Positions 1-6,700 of a stretch of DNA of 38,376 nucleotides are shown piece by piece (position 1 is the first letter of the stretch; the number at the start of each line of letters is the position of its first letter). The position numbers and the translations under genes are program-made. Source of the stretch: Rhodoferax sp. (GTDB lineage Bacteria; Pseudomonadota; Gammaproteobacteria; Burkholderiales; Burkholderiaceae_C); the NCBI RefSeq assembly GCF_025354435.1, contig NZ_JANXMU010000013.1, positions 1 through 38,376 of the forward strand. The letters are read 5' to 3'. The notes under the pieces are model-generated. The model saw nothing but the letters and a program-made list of their open reading frames with translations, made no database searches and was not told the origin of the DNA.

Positions 1-62
1 TTGCGGTGCTGGGCGAATCCCGCTTCTTGGTCGGCGGCCAGGGCCAGGGTGTGTTGCTTCAT
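1..62 (-). CDS. IS5-family transposase, N-terminal fragment
   Basis: The ATG at 62-60 opens a frame reading MKQHTLALAADQEAGFAQHR before the window ends. This N-terminus resembles IS5-type DDE transposases of Burkholderiales, which begin MKQ/MRQ-TLAxAAD and continue with a basic stretch. AAGGCG, nine bases upstream of the ATG, could serve as ribosome binding site. Only about 20 residues are visible, so no catalytic residue can be checked. The identical fragment at 38313 shows two copies in opposite orientation, each transcribed outward from the window. Confidence 0.8.
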   Translation of the reverse strand, partial: MKQHTLALAADQEAGFAQHR

Positions 63-134
63 CTTTGTCGCCTTGTGAGGGATGACAATACCAATGCAAG
101 TCACGCGCCAGGTCGGGACTTATTCAGCGTTGCC
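1..134 (-). mobile_element. IS5-type insertion sequence, left copy, 5' end only
   Basis: This stretch is the transposase-start end of an insertion sequence that runs off the left edge. Bases 1-138 are identical, in reverse complement, to 38237-38374. Read leftward, the terminus begins GGCAACGCTGAATAAGTCC and is preceded by TTAA (135-138), which fits the YTAR target preference of IS5-family elements. A transposase start codon lies 72 bp inside the end. The family call rests on the terminus and the transposase N-terminus; the rest of the element is not in the window. Confidence 0.85.
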
Positions 135-147
135 TTAAACCCGTTTT

Positions 148-189
148 GTAAAGTGCCTGAAACACTTTACCTAGTATTGGTAAGACCTA
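148..189. promoter_or_regulatory. Palindrome and GntR/FadR-like operator beside the left IS
   Basis: GTAAAGTG (148-155) and CACTTTAC (163-170) form a perfect 8-bp inverted repeat with a 7-nt spacer. No T-run follows on either strand, so it looks more like a protein-binding site than a terminator. ATTGGTAAGACC (176-187) follows at once and matches most of the operator known for PdhR-type GntR/FadR regulators. Both lie just outside the IS end, so the IS probably inserted in the control region of a leftward gene now outside the window. The binding protein is inferred. The rest of the gap (139-279) shows nothing else. Confidence 0.4.
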
Positions 190-279
190 CAAGCGCGCAA
201 TTCAAACACACCACTTTTAAAAATGGGCCGGCGACCGTCACCATGCAAGTCCTCGCCCATAGATTGCGGATGAAGGGGC

Positions 280-1119
280 TTACACACCGTCTGTATGGCC
301 TACCGGCGGCTTGCCGGGCCGCCCCGGAATCATGCCTAGCATGTGGTCTGAAATACCGCCGTCCACCAGCAGATTCTGGCCGGTGACGTACGACGCGTCC
401 GCACTGCTGAGGTACGCCACCGCCGCGCCCACGTCTTCGGCCTGGCCGATGCGGCCCAGGGGCACAAGAGCCTGGCGTTGTTGCAGTGTGGTTGCGTCTT
501 GGTAGACGGCTTCGGTCAGTGGCGTGCGGACCATGCCGGGGCACACCGTGTTGACGCGGATTCCGTCCACCGCCCATTCCTGTGCCAGCTGGCGGCACAG
601 CATCACCAGCGCGGCTTTGGCGGCCGAATACGCGCCATAGCCGGGGTGCGGTGTCAGGCCCGACATCGACGCGATGGCCGTGATGCTGCCACGCGTGCGC
701 GCCAGGGCCGGGTAGGCCGCCTGGGCCAGTAGCCAGGCCGAACGGGTGTTCAGGTTGAAGGTGCGGTCCCACTGTGCCACTGGCAGATCGGCCAGGCGGC
801 CTGGGCCGGACGCACCGGCATTGCAGACCAGGGCCGTCAGGTCGCCGCCGTGGGCCTGGGCCTGTGCCACCAGGTCCGCGCATTGCGCAGCGTCGGTGAT
901 GTCGCCCGTTACACCGTGGGCGTTGGCATTGGCGACGCGCAGTTCGTGCACCAGCGCGTCCAGCCGTTCGCCGGGTTGGGAGGCGGCGGCACTGATATGG
1001 ATGGGCCGGCCATCTTTGTGCGCCTGGGCGATCAGCGCGAAACAGATGCCCCGGCCAATACCCCCGGTCGCACCGGTGACCAGGGCGTGCACCGCAGTGG
1101 AGTACGTCGCCTTTGTCAT
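280..1119 (-). CDS. SDR-family NAD(P)-dependent oxidoreductase (SDR1)
   Basis: This classical short-chain dehydrogenase has 279 residues. The Rossmann motif TGATGGIG is at residues 15-22, NAG at about 100-102, the serine region IASMSG near 150, and the catalytic YSAAK at 164-168, followed by the PG motif. It probably oxidises a secondary alcohol to a ketone with NAD(P)+. The ATG at 1119 overlaps the TGA of the upstream binding-protein gene by one base (TGATG), which suggests translational coupling. A GTG at 1131 is possible but overlaps more. It is the last gene of the leftward operon. The substrate is not readable; membership of the transporter operon suggests it acts on the imported compound. 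Confidence 0.9.
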   Translation of the reverse strand: MTKATYSTAVHALVTGATGGIGRGICFALIAQAHKDGRPIHISAAASQPGERLDALVHELRVANANAHGVTGDITDAAQCADLVAQAQAHGGDLTALVCNAGASGPGRLADLPVAQWDRTFNLNTRSAWLLAQAAYPALARTRGSITAIASMSGLTPHPGYGAYSAAKAALVMLCRQLAQEWAVDGIRVNTVCPGMVRTPLTEAVYQDATTLQQRQALVPLGRIGQAEDVGAAVAYLSSADASYVTGQNLLVDGGISDHMLGMIPGRPGKPPVGHTDGV

Positions 1120-2300
1120 CACATCTTGCACAAGGGCGAGGGTGCGGGGGTCAGCGACGGGTCGAAACGCTGTTCAATCACCGCGCGCAGCACACCATCG
1201 GCCACCTTGGCACGGCCCACAAAGTTGGGCAGCACCAGTTGGTTGTCTTGCGCACGCATGGTCACGCTGCCGTAAATCGTGTCGAGCTGGGCTCCGCGCA
1301 GGGCCTTGCTGACATCGCCAGGCTTGACGCTACCGGCTTTCTTCACGCCTTCAAAAATCACCTGCGTGCCGTTGTAGGCCCCGCCTTCGTTGTCCGATGG
1401 CAGGCGGTTGAACTTGGTTTTCCAGGCCGCCACAAAGGCCTTGTTGCGTGGCGTGTCGATATCCACAGCGTAGGGAATGGTACCAATGATGTCTTTGAGC
1501 GCATCGCCCGAGCCTTCGATCATGAAGTTCAGGATCAGCGAATGGCCGATCAGCTTCTTCGCCGGGATCAGGCCAAACTCCTGCGCCTGCTTGGCAAATG
1601 CAATCGCGTCGCGGCCGGTTTCCGCCACCCAGATGGCTTCTACGTTGGCGGCCTTGAGCTGGGCGATGTAGGGCGAAAAGTCTTTGGTGCCCAGCGGCAC
1701 GAACAGGCTCAGCGGCACGGTTTTGCCCTGGGCTTCGACGGCCTTCTTGAACGATTCGCCCGAGTCGCGGCCCCAGACGTAATCGGCGGCCAGCACGGCA
1801 AACGATTTTTCCTTGAAGCTCTTGGTCCACTGGCCGATCATGGCCATGTCCATGGCATCGGAATGGTTGGTGCGGAAGCTGCGGGGGCGGCAGGTGTCGC
1901 CGGTGAGTTTGTCGGACTTGCTGGCCACGGCAAAGTAGGCCGCGTCCCAGCGGTCCAGGTTCTGCGCCAGGGCCAGGGAGATAGACGATGGAATCGCCCC
2001 GATCAGCAGGTTGTAGCCGTCGCGCGCCAGCTTTTCGGCCACGCGGCGGCCCGCATCGGGCGTGCCTTCGTCGTCTGCCGTTTGCACCTCCACTTTGCGG
2101 CCATCCACGCCGCCCTTGGCGTTGGCTTCGTCGATGGCGAACTGCACGGCGCGCATGACTTCTTCGCCCTGTTGGGCAAACACCCCCGACTTGGACGACA
2201 CCAGGCCGATCTTGACGGGCTCCTTGCCCTGGGCCAGCACGGCAAGGGGGAGGGCGGCAGTGAGGGCCAGGGCGGTGAGTACGTGTTTTGTGGTGAGCAT
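1119..2300 (-). CDS. ABC transporter substrate-binding protein, Liv type
   Basis: A periplasmic type-1 solute-binding protein (Peripla_BP_6/LivJ family) of 393 residues. It starts with a typical Sec signal peptide (Lys at position 5, hydrophobic core, cleavage after AVLAQG-like residues near 24). The mature part begins with the family-typical KIGLVSSKSGVFAQQGEE segment. CAGGAG lies about 7 bases before the ATG. In Burkholderiales such proteins, encoded with LivFGHM, often bind aromatic or alicyclic acids rather than amino acids. The surrounding dehydrogenases favour a carboxylic acid ligand here, but that is inference. The gene follows livF after 63 bp. Confidence 0.9.
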   Translation of the reverse strand: MLTTKHVLTALALTAALPLAVLAQGKEPVKIGLVSSKSGVFAQQGEEVMRAVQFAIDEANAKGGVDGRKVEVQTADDEGTPDAGRRVAEKLARDGYNLLIGAIPSSISLALAQNLDRWDAAYFAVASKSDKLTGDTCRPRSFRTNHSDAMDMAMIGQWTKSFKEKSFAVLAADYVWGRDSGESFKKAVEAQGKTVPLSLFVPLGTKDFSPYIAQLKAANVEAIWVAETGRDAIAFAKQAQEFGLIPAKKLIGHSLILNFMIEGSGDALKDIIGTIPYAVDIDTPRNKAFVAAWKTKFNRLPSDNEGGAYNGTQVIFEGVKKAGSVKPGDVSKALRGAQLDTIYGSVTMRAQDNQLVLPNFVGRAKVADGVLRAVIEQRFDPSLTPAPSPLCKM

Positions 2301-2343
2301 GGGTTTATCTCCTGAATCAAATTGCCGGAAGCGGCCCGGTTGC

Positions 2344-2366
2344 CGATAAAAAAGCTGCGTGCTTTA
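2344..2366 (-). promoter_or_regulatory. Weak intercistronic hairpin between livF and the binding-protein gene
   Basis: On the coding strand AAAGC (2365-2361) and GCTTT (2355-2351) can pair around a five-base loop, followed by TTT. The hairpin overlaps the livF stop codon. The stem is short, so at best this is a leaky terminator or RNA processing site that sets the ratio of the binding protein to the ATPase. Confidence 0.25.
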
Positions 2367-3068
2367 GACCATCACATGGGCTTCGAGTGCGTGCAGACAG
2401 GCCTTGCTGTTTTCCACCGGGCCTTCGGCAACCACCGCGCCCTTGGCCATGGCGCAGTAGCGGGCGGCCACGCGCACCACTAGGCTCATGTTTTGCTCGA
2501 TCAGCAAGAGGGCTGTGCCCTGGTCGGCCACGCGGTTGAAGATGTCTGCCAACTGGTCCACGATCACCGGGGCCAGGCCCTCGGTCGGCTCGTCCAGCAG
2601 GATCAGCGCGGGGTTGGCCATCAGCGCCCGGCCCACCGCCAGCATCTGCTGCTGGCCGCCCGACAAGGCGGTACCCGGGGTGTGGGCGCGTTCTTGCAAG
2701 ATGGGGAAGAGCTTGTAGATCTCGGGCACGGTCCAGGGGCCCTTGCGGCCCACGGCGGCACCCAGTTGCAGGTTTTCTTCCACCGTCAAATTGGCCACGA
2801 TGCGCCGCCCCTGCGGCACCACCACCACGCCTTGCTGGGCCGCCATGTAGGGGCGTGGGCGGGGCAGGGTCTTGCTGCCCACGCGCACACTGCCACCGCG
2901 CAGCGCGGCCAGGCCCAGCACGGTGTTGACCACCGTGGTCTTGCCCACGCCGTTGCGGCCAATCAGTGCCACGCGCTCGCCGGGGTGCACCGCCAGGCTC
3001 AGGCCGTGCAAGATGTGGGCGGAACCGTAGAACGCGTTCACCGCGTCGAGTTTCAACAGGGCATTCAT
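2364..3068 (-). CDS. livF: Branched-chain/organic acid ABC transporter ATP-binding protein LivF
   Basis: One of two ATPases of the Liv-type importer, 234 residues, the normal LivF length. The Walker A motif GRNGVGKTT is at 37-45, the signature LSGGQQQ near 135, and Walker B LILLDEPTEGL near 155-165, with the TEGL wording typical of LivF. It hydrolyses ATP at the cytoplasmic face together with LivG. Its ATG overlaps the LivG stop by four bases (ATGA), so the two are probably coupled. The gene name gives the family; the transported compound need not be an amino acid. Confidence 0.93.
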   Translation of the reverse strand: MNALLKLDAVNAFYGSAHILHGLSLAVHPGERVALIGRNGVGKTTVVNTVLGLAALRGGSVRVGSKTLPRPRPYMAAQQGVVVVPQGRRIVANLTVEENLQLGAAVGRKGPWTVPEIYKLFPILQERAHTPGTALSGGQQQMLAVGRALMANPALILLDEPTEGLAPVIVDQLADIFNRVADQGTALLLIEQNMSLVVRVAARYCAMAKGAVVAEGPVENSKACLHALEAHVMV

Positions 3069-3784
3069 GCTGTGCTCCCCAAATAGGCTTCGCGCACACG
3101 CGGATCGGCGCGCACGCTGGCCGGTGCGCCGCTGGCGATCACCCGGCCGAGTTCAAAAACCGTGACCACATCGGAGATGCCGAAGACAACGTCCATATCG
3201 TGTTCGACCAGCAGCACCGCCACGTCCCAGCGCGAGGTCAGTGCCTTCAGGTGCTTGGCCAGGTCGTGCGATTCCTGCACCGACAGCCCCGCCATCGGCT
3301 CGTCCAGCAGCAGCACTTGCGGGCGGCCCACCAGGGCAAGCGCCAGGTCCAGGCGGCGCTGCTGGCCGTAGCCCAGGTCTTCGGCGGTAGCATCGGCCAG
3401 CGGCATCAGGTCCAGCTCTTGCAATACCGCGTCGGCATCGGCTTGGGAGTCGGCCACGCCCATCTTGTGCGAGGCCAGCTCCACCTGCTGGCGCACCGCC
3501 ATCTGGCCAAAGATGCTGGTGCGCTGAAAGCTGCGCGACAGCCCGCGCATGCGGCGCTGGGTGGCCCCCAGGGCCGTCACGTCGTGCCCCGCCAGGTGCA
3601 CCGTGCCGCGGGTCAGCCGGGTGCGGCCGGTGATGGCATCGATCACGGTGGATTTGCCTGCGCCGTTGGGGCCTATCAGTCCGCGGATCTGCCCGCGCTC
3701 CAGCGTCAGCGAGACACCGTCCACGGCCTTCACGCCGCCATAGTGGATGGCCACGTCGTTGGCTTCTAAAACATAGTTGCTCAT
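3065..3784 (-). CDS. livG: Branched-chain/organic acid ABC transporter ATP-binding protein LivG
   Basis: Second ATPase of the importer, 239 residues. The start at 3784 (MSNYVLEAND) was chosen over longer in-frame extensions because AGAGGAG sits 6-7 bases upstream and the domain begins at once. Walker A GPNGAGKS is at 38-45, the LivG-type signature LGYGQQRRLDLA replaces LSGGQ, and Walker B is VLLLDEPMAGLS. The C-terminal tail ending REAYLGSTA is typical of LivG. It lies 11 bp after livM and overlaps livF. Confidence 0.93.
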   Translation of the reverse strand: MSNYVLEANDVAIHYGGVKAVDGVSLTLERGQIRGLIGPNGAGKSTVIDAITGRTRLTRGTVHLAGHDVTALGATQRRMRGLSRSFQRTSIFGQMAVRQQVELASHKMGVADSQADADAVLQELDLMPLADATAEDLGYGQQRRLDLALALVGRPQVLLLDEPMAGLSVQESHDLAKHLKALTSRWDVAVLLVEHDMDVVFGISDVVTVFELGRVIASGAPASVRADPRVREAYLGSTA

Positions 3785-3795
3785 GGGTGCTCCTC

Positions 3796-4785
3796 TCAGT
3801 GCCCGGGCGCGGCGCGCAGGGCGGGGGTGGATGGTTTGGGTCGGACCTTGCGAACCAATTTGCCCAGAGCCCCGGCAATGCCGGTGGGCGAGAACACGAT
3901 CACGGTGATCAGTGCCACGCCGAAGATGGCCATCCAGTGGTTGGCGTAGTCGCCCAGAATGTCCTTGGCCAGGAAGTACACAACGGCACCCAGCGCCGGA
4001 CCCCACAGCGCCTTGTAGCCGCCCACCACCACCATCATCAGCGCCACGCCCGACAGGCTCCAGTGCAGGTTTTCTGGCGACACAAAGCCGGTGTTCAGCG
4101 CCGACAGCAAACCGGCCACACCGGTCACCAGGGCCGACAGCGCATAGATGGCCGCCCGCGGCACCAGGGTGCGGATGCCGATGAAGCGGGCGCGCTCCTC
4201 GTTGTCGCGCACCGCCTCGGTGATGCTGCCAAAGCGGCTGCGCAGCAGAAGGGCCAGGGCCAGCAGTACCAGCACCAGCACCATCCAGCACAGCAAAAAC
4301 ATGTGCGAGGACTTCAGCAGCTGCGACATCGGCAGGCCAAACAGCGTGGCGGGCCACTCGATATTCATGCCGTCGGCACCGCCGGTCAGGCCACGGGAGC
4401 GCGAGGCCGTGAGGTAGAACATCTGCCCCACCGCCAGCGTCAGCATGCCAAAGGCCACGCCGGGCACCCGCACAATGACCAGCCCCATCACAAAGGCTAC
4501 GGCGGTCAGCACCAGCAGGGTGACGAGCATCGCCGCCTCAGCAGGCATGGCCTGCATCTGCAGCAACAGACCCACGCCGTAGCCCGCCGCGCCAAAGAAC
4601 AGCGCGTGGCCAAAGCTGACCATGCCGTTTTGCCGCAACAGCAGGCCCACGCCGCTGGCAAACACCGCGTAGATGATGGCCTGGGTGAGTAGCGACAAGA
4701 CCGTGCCCGAGGTGACGGTGGCCGCCACCATGGCCCCCACCGCCAATGCGCCTGCGGTGGAGAAAGTGATACGTTGGATAGACAT
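3796..4785 (-). CDS. livM: Branched-chain/organic acid ABC transporter permease LivM
   Basis: Inner-membrane permease of 329 residues with about eight to nine hydrophobic segments. The family motif RQNGMVSFGHALFFGAAGY lies near 50-70, and the cytoplasmic EAVRDNEERARFIGI loop that contacts the ATPases is in the second half. The start at 4785 (MSIQRI) is preceded by AAAGAGGAAAT. A longer in-frame extension reaching into livH and SDR2 is only an open frame on the same strand. Together with LivH it forms the transmembrane channel. Confidence 0.92.
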   Translation of the reverse strand: MSIQRITFSTAGALAVGAMVAATVTSGTVLSLLTQAIIYAVFASGVGLLLRQNGMVSFGHALFFGAAGYGVGLLLQMQAMPAEAAMLVTLLVLTAVAFVMGLVIVRVPGVAFGMLTLAVGQMFYLTASRSRGLTGGADGMNIEWPATLFGLPMSQLLKSSHMFLLCWMVLVLVLLALALLLRSRFGSITEAVRDNEERARFIGIRTLVPRAAIYALSALVTGVAGLLSALNTGFVSPENLHWSLSGVALMMVVVGGYKALWGPALGAVVYFLAKDILGDYANHWMAIFGVALITVIVFSPTGIAGALGKLVRKVRPKPSTPALRAAPGH

Positions 4786-4799
4786 CTTGATTTCCTCTT

Positions 4800-5642
4800 T
4801 CAGGTTCTGCTGCCGGCAAAGCCCGCGGGCTTCCAGACCAACACGGCGACCATGATCACGAAGGGCAGCACCGCCGACAGGTCGGGCAGGTACACGGCAC
4901 CCAGGGCCTGCACCATGCCCAGCACCATGGCGGCCACAAAGGCCCCCACCAGCGAGCCCAGGCCGCCGACCACGACCACCACGAAGGAATCGATGATCAC
5001 GTCGCTGCTCATGGACGGCGACAGCGACAGAAACGGCGCGGCCACCACCCCGGCCAGCGCGGTGCCCAGGCCGACCACCCCGGCGCTGAGCACGTCGGTG
5101 TTCACCCCCTGCATGGCGGTGGTGGTGGGGTCGGTGCTGGCGGCCCGCACAAACAGGCCCACCTTGGAATAGCGCAGCCATAGGCTCAGGCCCAGCGCCA
5201 CCAGCGCGCCCACGGCAATCACCGCCAGCCGGTAGGCGGGCACCGGCGTGCCCAGCAGATCGACCGAGGTGTTCAGCGCCTCGGGGGCGGCCACCGACAG
5301 GTTGCTCTTGCCCCACACGCTTTGCACAAAGTCTTCGATGATCAGCAGCAGGCCAAAGGTCACCAGCACCACGCTGAGCGGGTCGCGGTCTTGCAGCAGG
5401 CGAAAGCCGTAGCGGTCCAGCAGCACGCCCAGCAGCGCCATCACCGCCGGGGCCGCCACCAGCGCCACCCAGAAGTTGCTGTGGCTGGCGATGGAATAGC
5501 CCAGGTAGGCCCCCAGCATGTAGAGCGATCCGTGGGCGAAGTTCACCACCCGGCGCAGCCCGTAGATCAGCGCCAGCCCCGAGCACATCACGATCAGCAA
5601 TGCGCCATAGACCAGGCCGTTGAAAAGGTTGATAGCCAACAT
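4800..5642 (-). CDS. livH: Branched-chain/organic acid ABC transporter permease LivH
   Basis: Inner-membrane permease of 280 residues with about eight hydrophobic segments. The N-terminal pattern NGLVYGALLIVMCSGLALIYG and the RRVVNFAHGSLYMLGAY motif are characteristic of LivH. A strong GGAGGAG lies 8 bases before the ATG. It is the first of the transporter genes (order H-M-G-F-J) and starts 29 bp after the SDR2 stop codon. Confidence 0.92.
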   Translation of the reverse strand: MLAINLFNGLVYGALLIVMCSGLALIYGLRRVVNFAHGSLYMLGAYLGYSIASHSNFWVALVAAPAVMALLGVLLDRYGFRLLQDRDPLSVVLVTFGLLLIIEDFVQSVWGKSNLSVAAPEALNTSVDLLGTPVPAYRLAVIAVGALVALGLSLWLRYSKVGLFVRAASTDPTTTAMQGVNTDVLSAGVVGLGTALAGVVAAPFLSLSPSMSSDVIIDSFVVVVVGGLGSLVGAFVAAMVLGMVQALGAVYLPDLSAVLPFVIMVAVLVWKPAGFAGSRT

Positions 5643-5671
5643 TTTTTGTCTCCTCCAGTTTTAAAAGTGGG

Positions 5672-6454
5672 TCAGGCCGCCAGCGGCGCCAACGCCGAAG
5701 TGGTGCCGCCAAAAGCCGTCCAGCCGCCGTCCACCGGCAGCACCGCGCCGGTGATATAGCTGGCCTGGGGCGATGCCAGAAAGGCGATGGCCTCGGCAAT
5801 CTCATGCGGTTCGGCCATGCGTCCCAGCGGCGTGCGCTGGGCAATGCCTGGCAGGTCGATGGCCCCCTGGCGGCCCAGTTCGGCCACCAGTGCGGTGCGC
5901 ACATAGCCCGGGGCCACGGCGTTGACGCGGATGCCGTCGCGGGCCCACTCGCTGGCCATGGCGCGGGTCATGCCGATCACCCCGGCCTTGGCCGCGCTGT
6001 AGGCATTGCGCGCGGGCAGGCCGGTGCTGCTGGCGATGGAGCCCAGGTTGACGATGGCCCGGTGGCCGGTGTCTTGCAGCATGGTCTTGGCCACCGCCTG
6101 GCTAACCAAGAAGGTGCCGCGCAGGTGTACGTCCAGCACCCGGTCAAAGGCCGCCACATCTTGTGCCACTGTGGGGCCGGTCTGGTCAGCGATGCCCGCG
6201 TTGTTGACCAGCACCGCAATGCGGCCCAGCGTGCGGGCTGCGGCGATGGCCGCGTCCACGCTGTCGGGCTGGGTCACGTCGCAGCCCAGGCCTAGATGCT
6301 CGGGGCCTAGCTCGGCGGCGCGGGTTTGGGCGGCTTGTTCACGCAGGTCCAGCAGTGCAATTCGGTAGCCATCGGCTGCCAGCTTTTGTGCGGTGGCCCA
6401 GCCAATACCGTCGGCAGCACCGGTGACGATGGCGACCATGGAGGTAGTGGCCAT
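5672..6454 (-). CDS. SDR-family NAD(P)-dependent oxidoreductase (SDR2)
   Basis: Short-chain dehydrogenase of 260 residues with TGAADGIG at 11-18, NNAG at 84-87, Ser139, and the catalytic YSAAK at 152-156. It resembles FabG-like alcohol/ketone dehydrogenases and probably interconverts a hydroxyl and a keto group on the imported substrate. The ATG at 6454 has no good ribosome binding site of its own, but lies three bases after the stop of a 31-codon leader frame that does have one. Its translation may therefore depend on re-initiation. It sits between the flavoprotein FAD1 and the transporter genes. Confidence 0.9.
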   Translation of the reverse strand: MATTSMVAIVTGAADGIGWATAQKLAADGYRIALLDLREQAAQTRAAELGPEHLGLGCDVTQPDSVDAAIAAARTLGRIAVLVNNAGIADQTGPTVAQDVAAFDRVLDVHLRGTFLVSQAVAKTMLQDTGHRAIVNLGSIASSTGLPARNAYSAAKAGVIGMTRAMASEWARDGIRVNAVAPGYVRTALVAELGRQGAIDLPGIAQRTPLGRMAEPHEIAEAIAFLASPQASYITGAVLPVDGGWTAFGGTTSALAPLAA

Positions 6455-6457
6455 GCG

Positions 6458-6553
6458 TCAAGCCAGGTGGGTAGGATTTAAAGAAAAAGAGCCTATAGCG
6501 CATATGCTGCCTGCGCTAGTAGCTCCTAAGTTGATAGCAATTGGGTTTTCCAT
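6458..6553 (-). CDS. Possible 31-residue leader ORF upstream of SDR2
   Basis: The frame starts at the ATG at 6553 after TGAGGAGACAC, a much better ribosome binding site than the one before SDR2, and ends with TGA at 6460-6458, three bases before the SDR2 ATG. It begins MENPIAINLGATSAGSICAI and most of it is a copy of the dispersed repeat (6481-6541). One reading is that the repeat landed between a native ribosome binding site and its gene and left a short translated leader. The peptide itself probably has no function. Confidence 0.35.
   Translation of the reverse strand: MENPIAINLGATSAGSICAIGSFSLNPTHLA
6481..6541 (+). repeat. Comamonadaceae-type dispersed intergenic repeat, copy 1
   Basis: This copy has the left arm CCTATAGCGCATAT, a short spacer, then GCGCTAGTAGCT and a terminal ATAGCAA. 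It lies in the 246-bp gap between FAD1 and SDR2. The rest of that gap holds the leader ORF start and a GC-rich inverted repeat CCCC-GCA-GGGG at 6683-6693 of unclear role. Confidence 0.6.
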
Positions 6554-6700
6554 ATGTGTCTCCTCACGCGGTTTTAGAACGAGCGGTATCTGCCGCCCTC
6601 TGTCAAAAGCAGCTGAATTTTGGTTTGCGGGGGGCTTTAATTCACCAACGATTCGGGCCATGAACAGGACATTTCCTGCATGGCCCCGCAGGGGTTTTCC

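Noticed and set aside
1-386. A 126-residue plus-strand open frame across the left IS end
   Set aside because: It runs antisense through the transposase start and the IS terminus and has no recognisable domain.
3796-5904. A 702-codon frame that would fuse livM to upstream sequence
   Set aside because: The extension runs through livH and SDR2 in the wrong frame; the livM start at 4785 has a ribosome binding site and begins the family domain.
6683-6700. CCCC-GCA-GGGG followed by TTTT as a terminator
   Set aside because: The T-run is on the plus strand, but no plus-strand gene ends here; on the strand of FAD1 the stem lacks a T-run.
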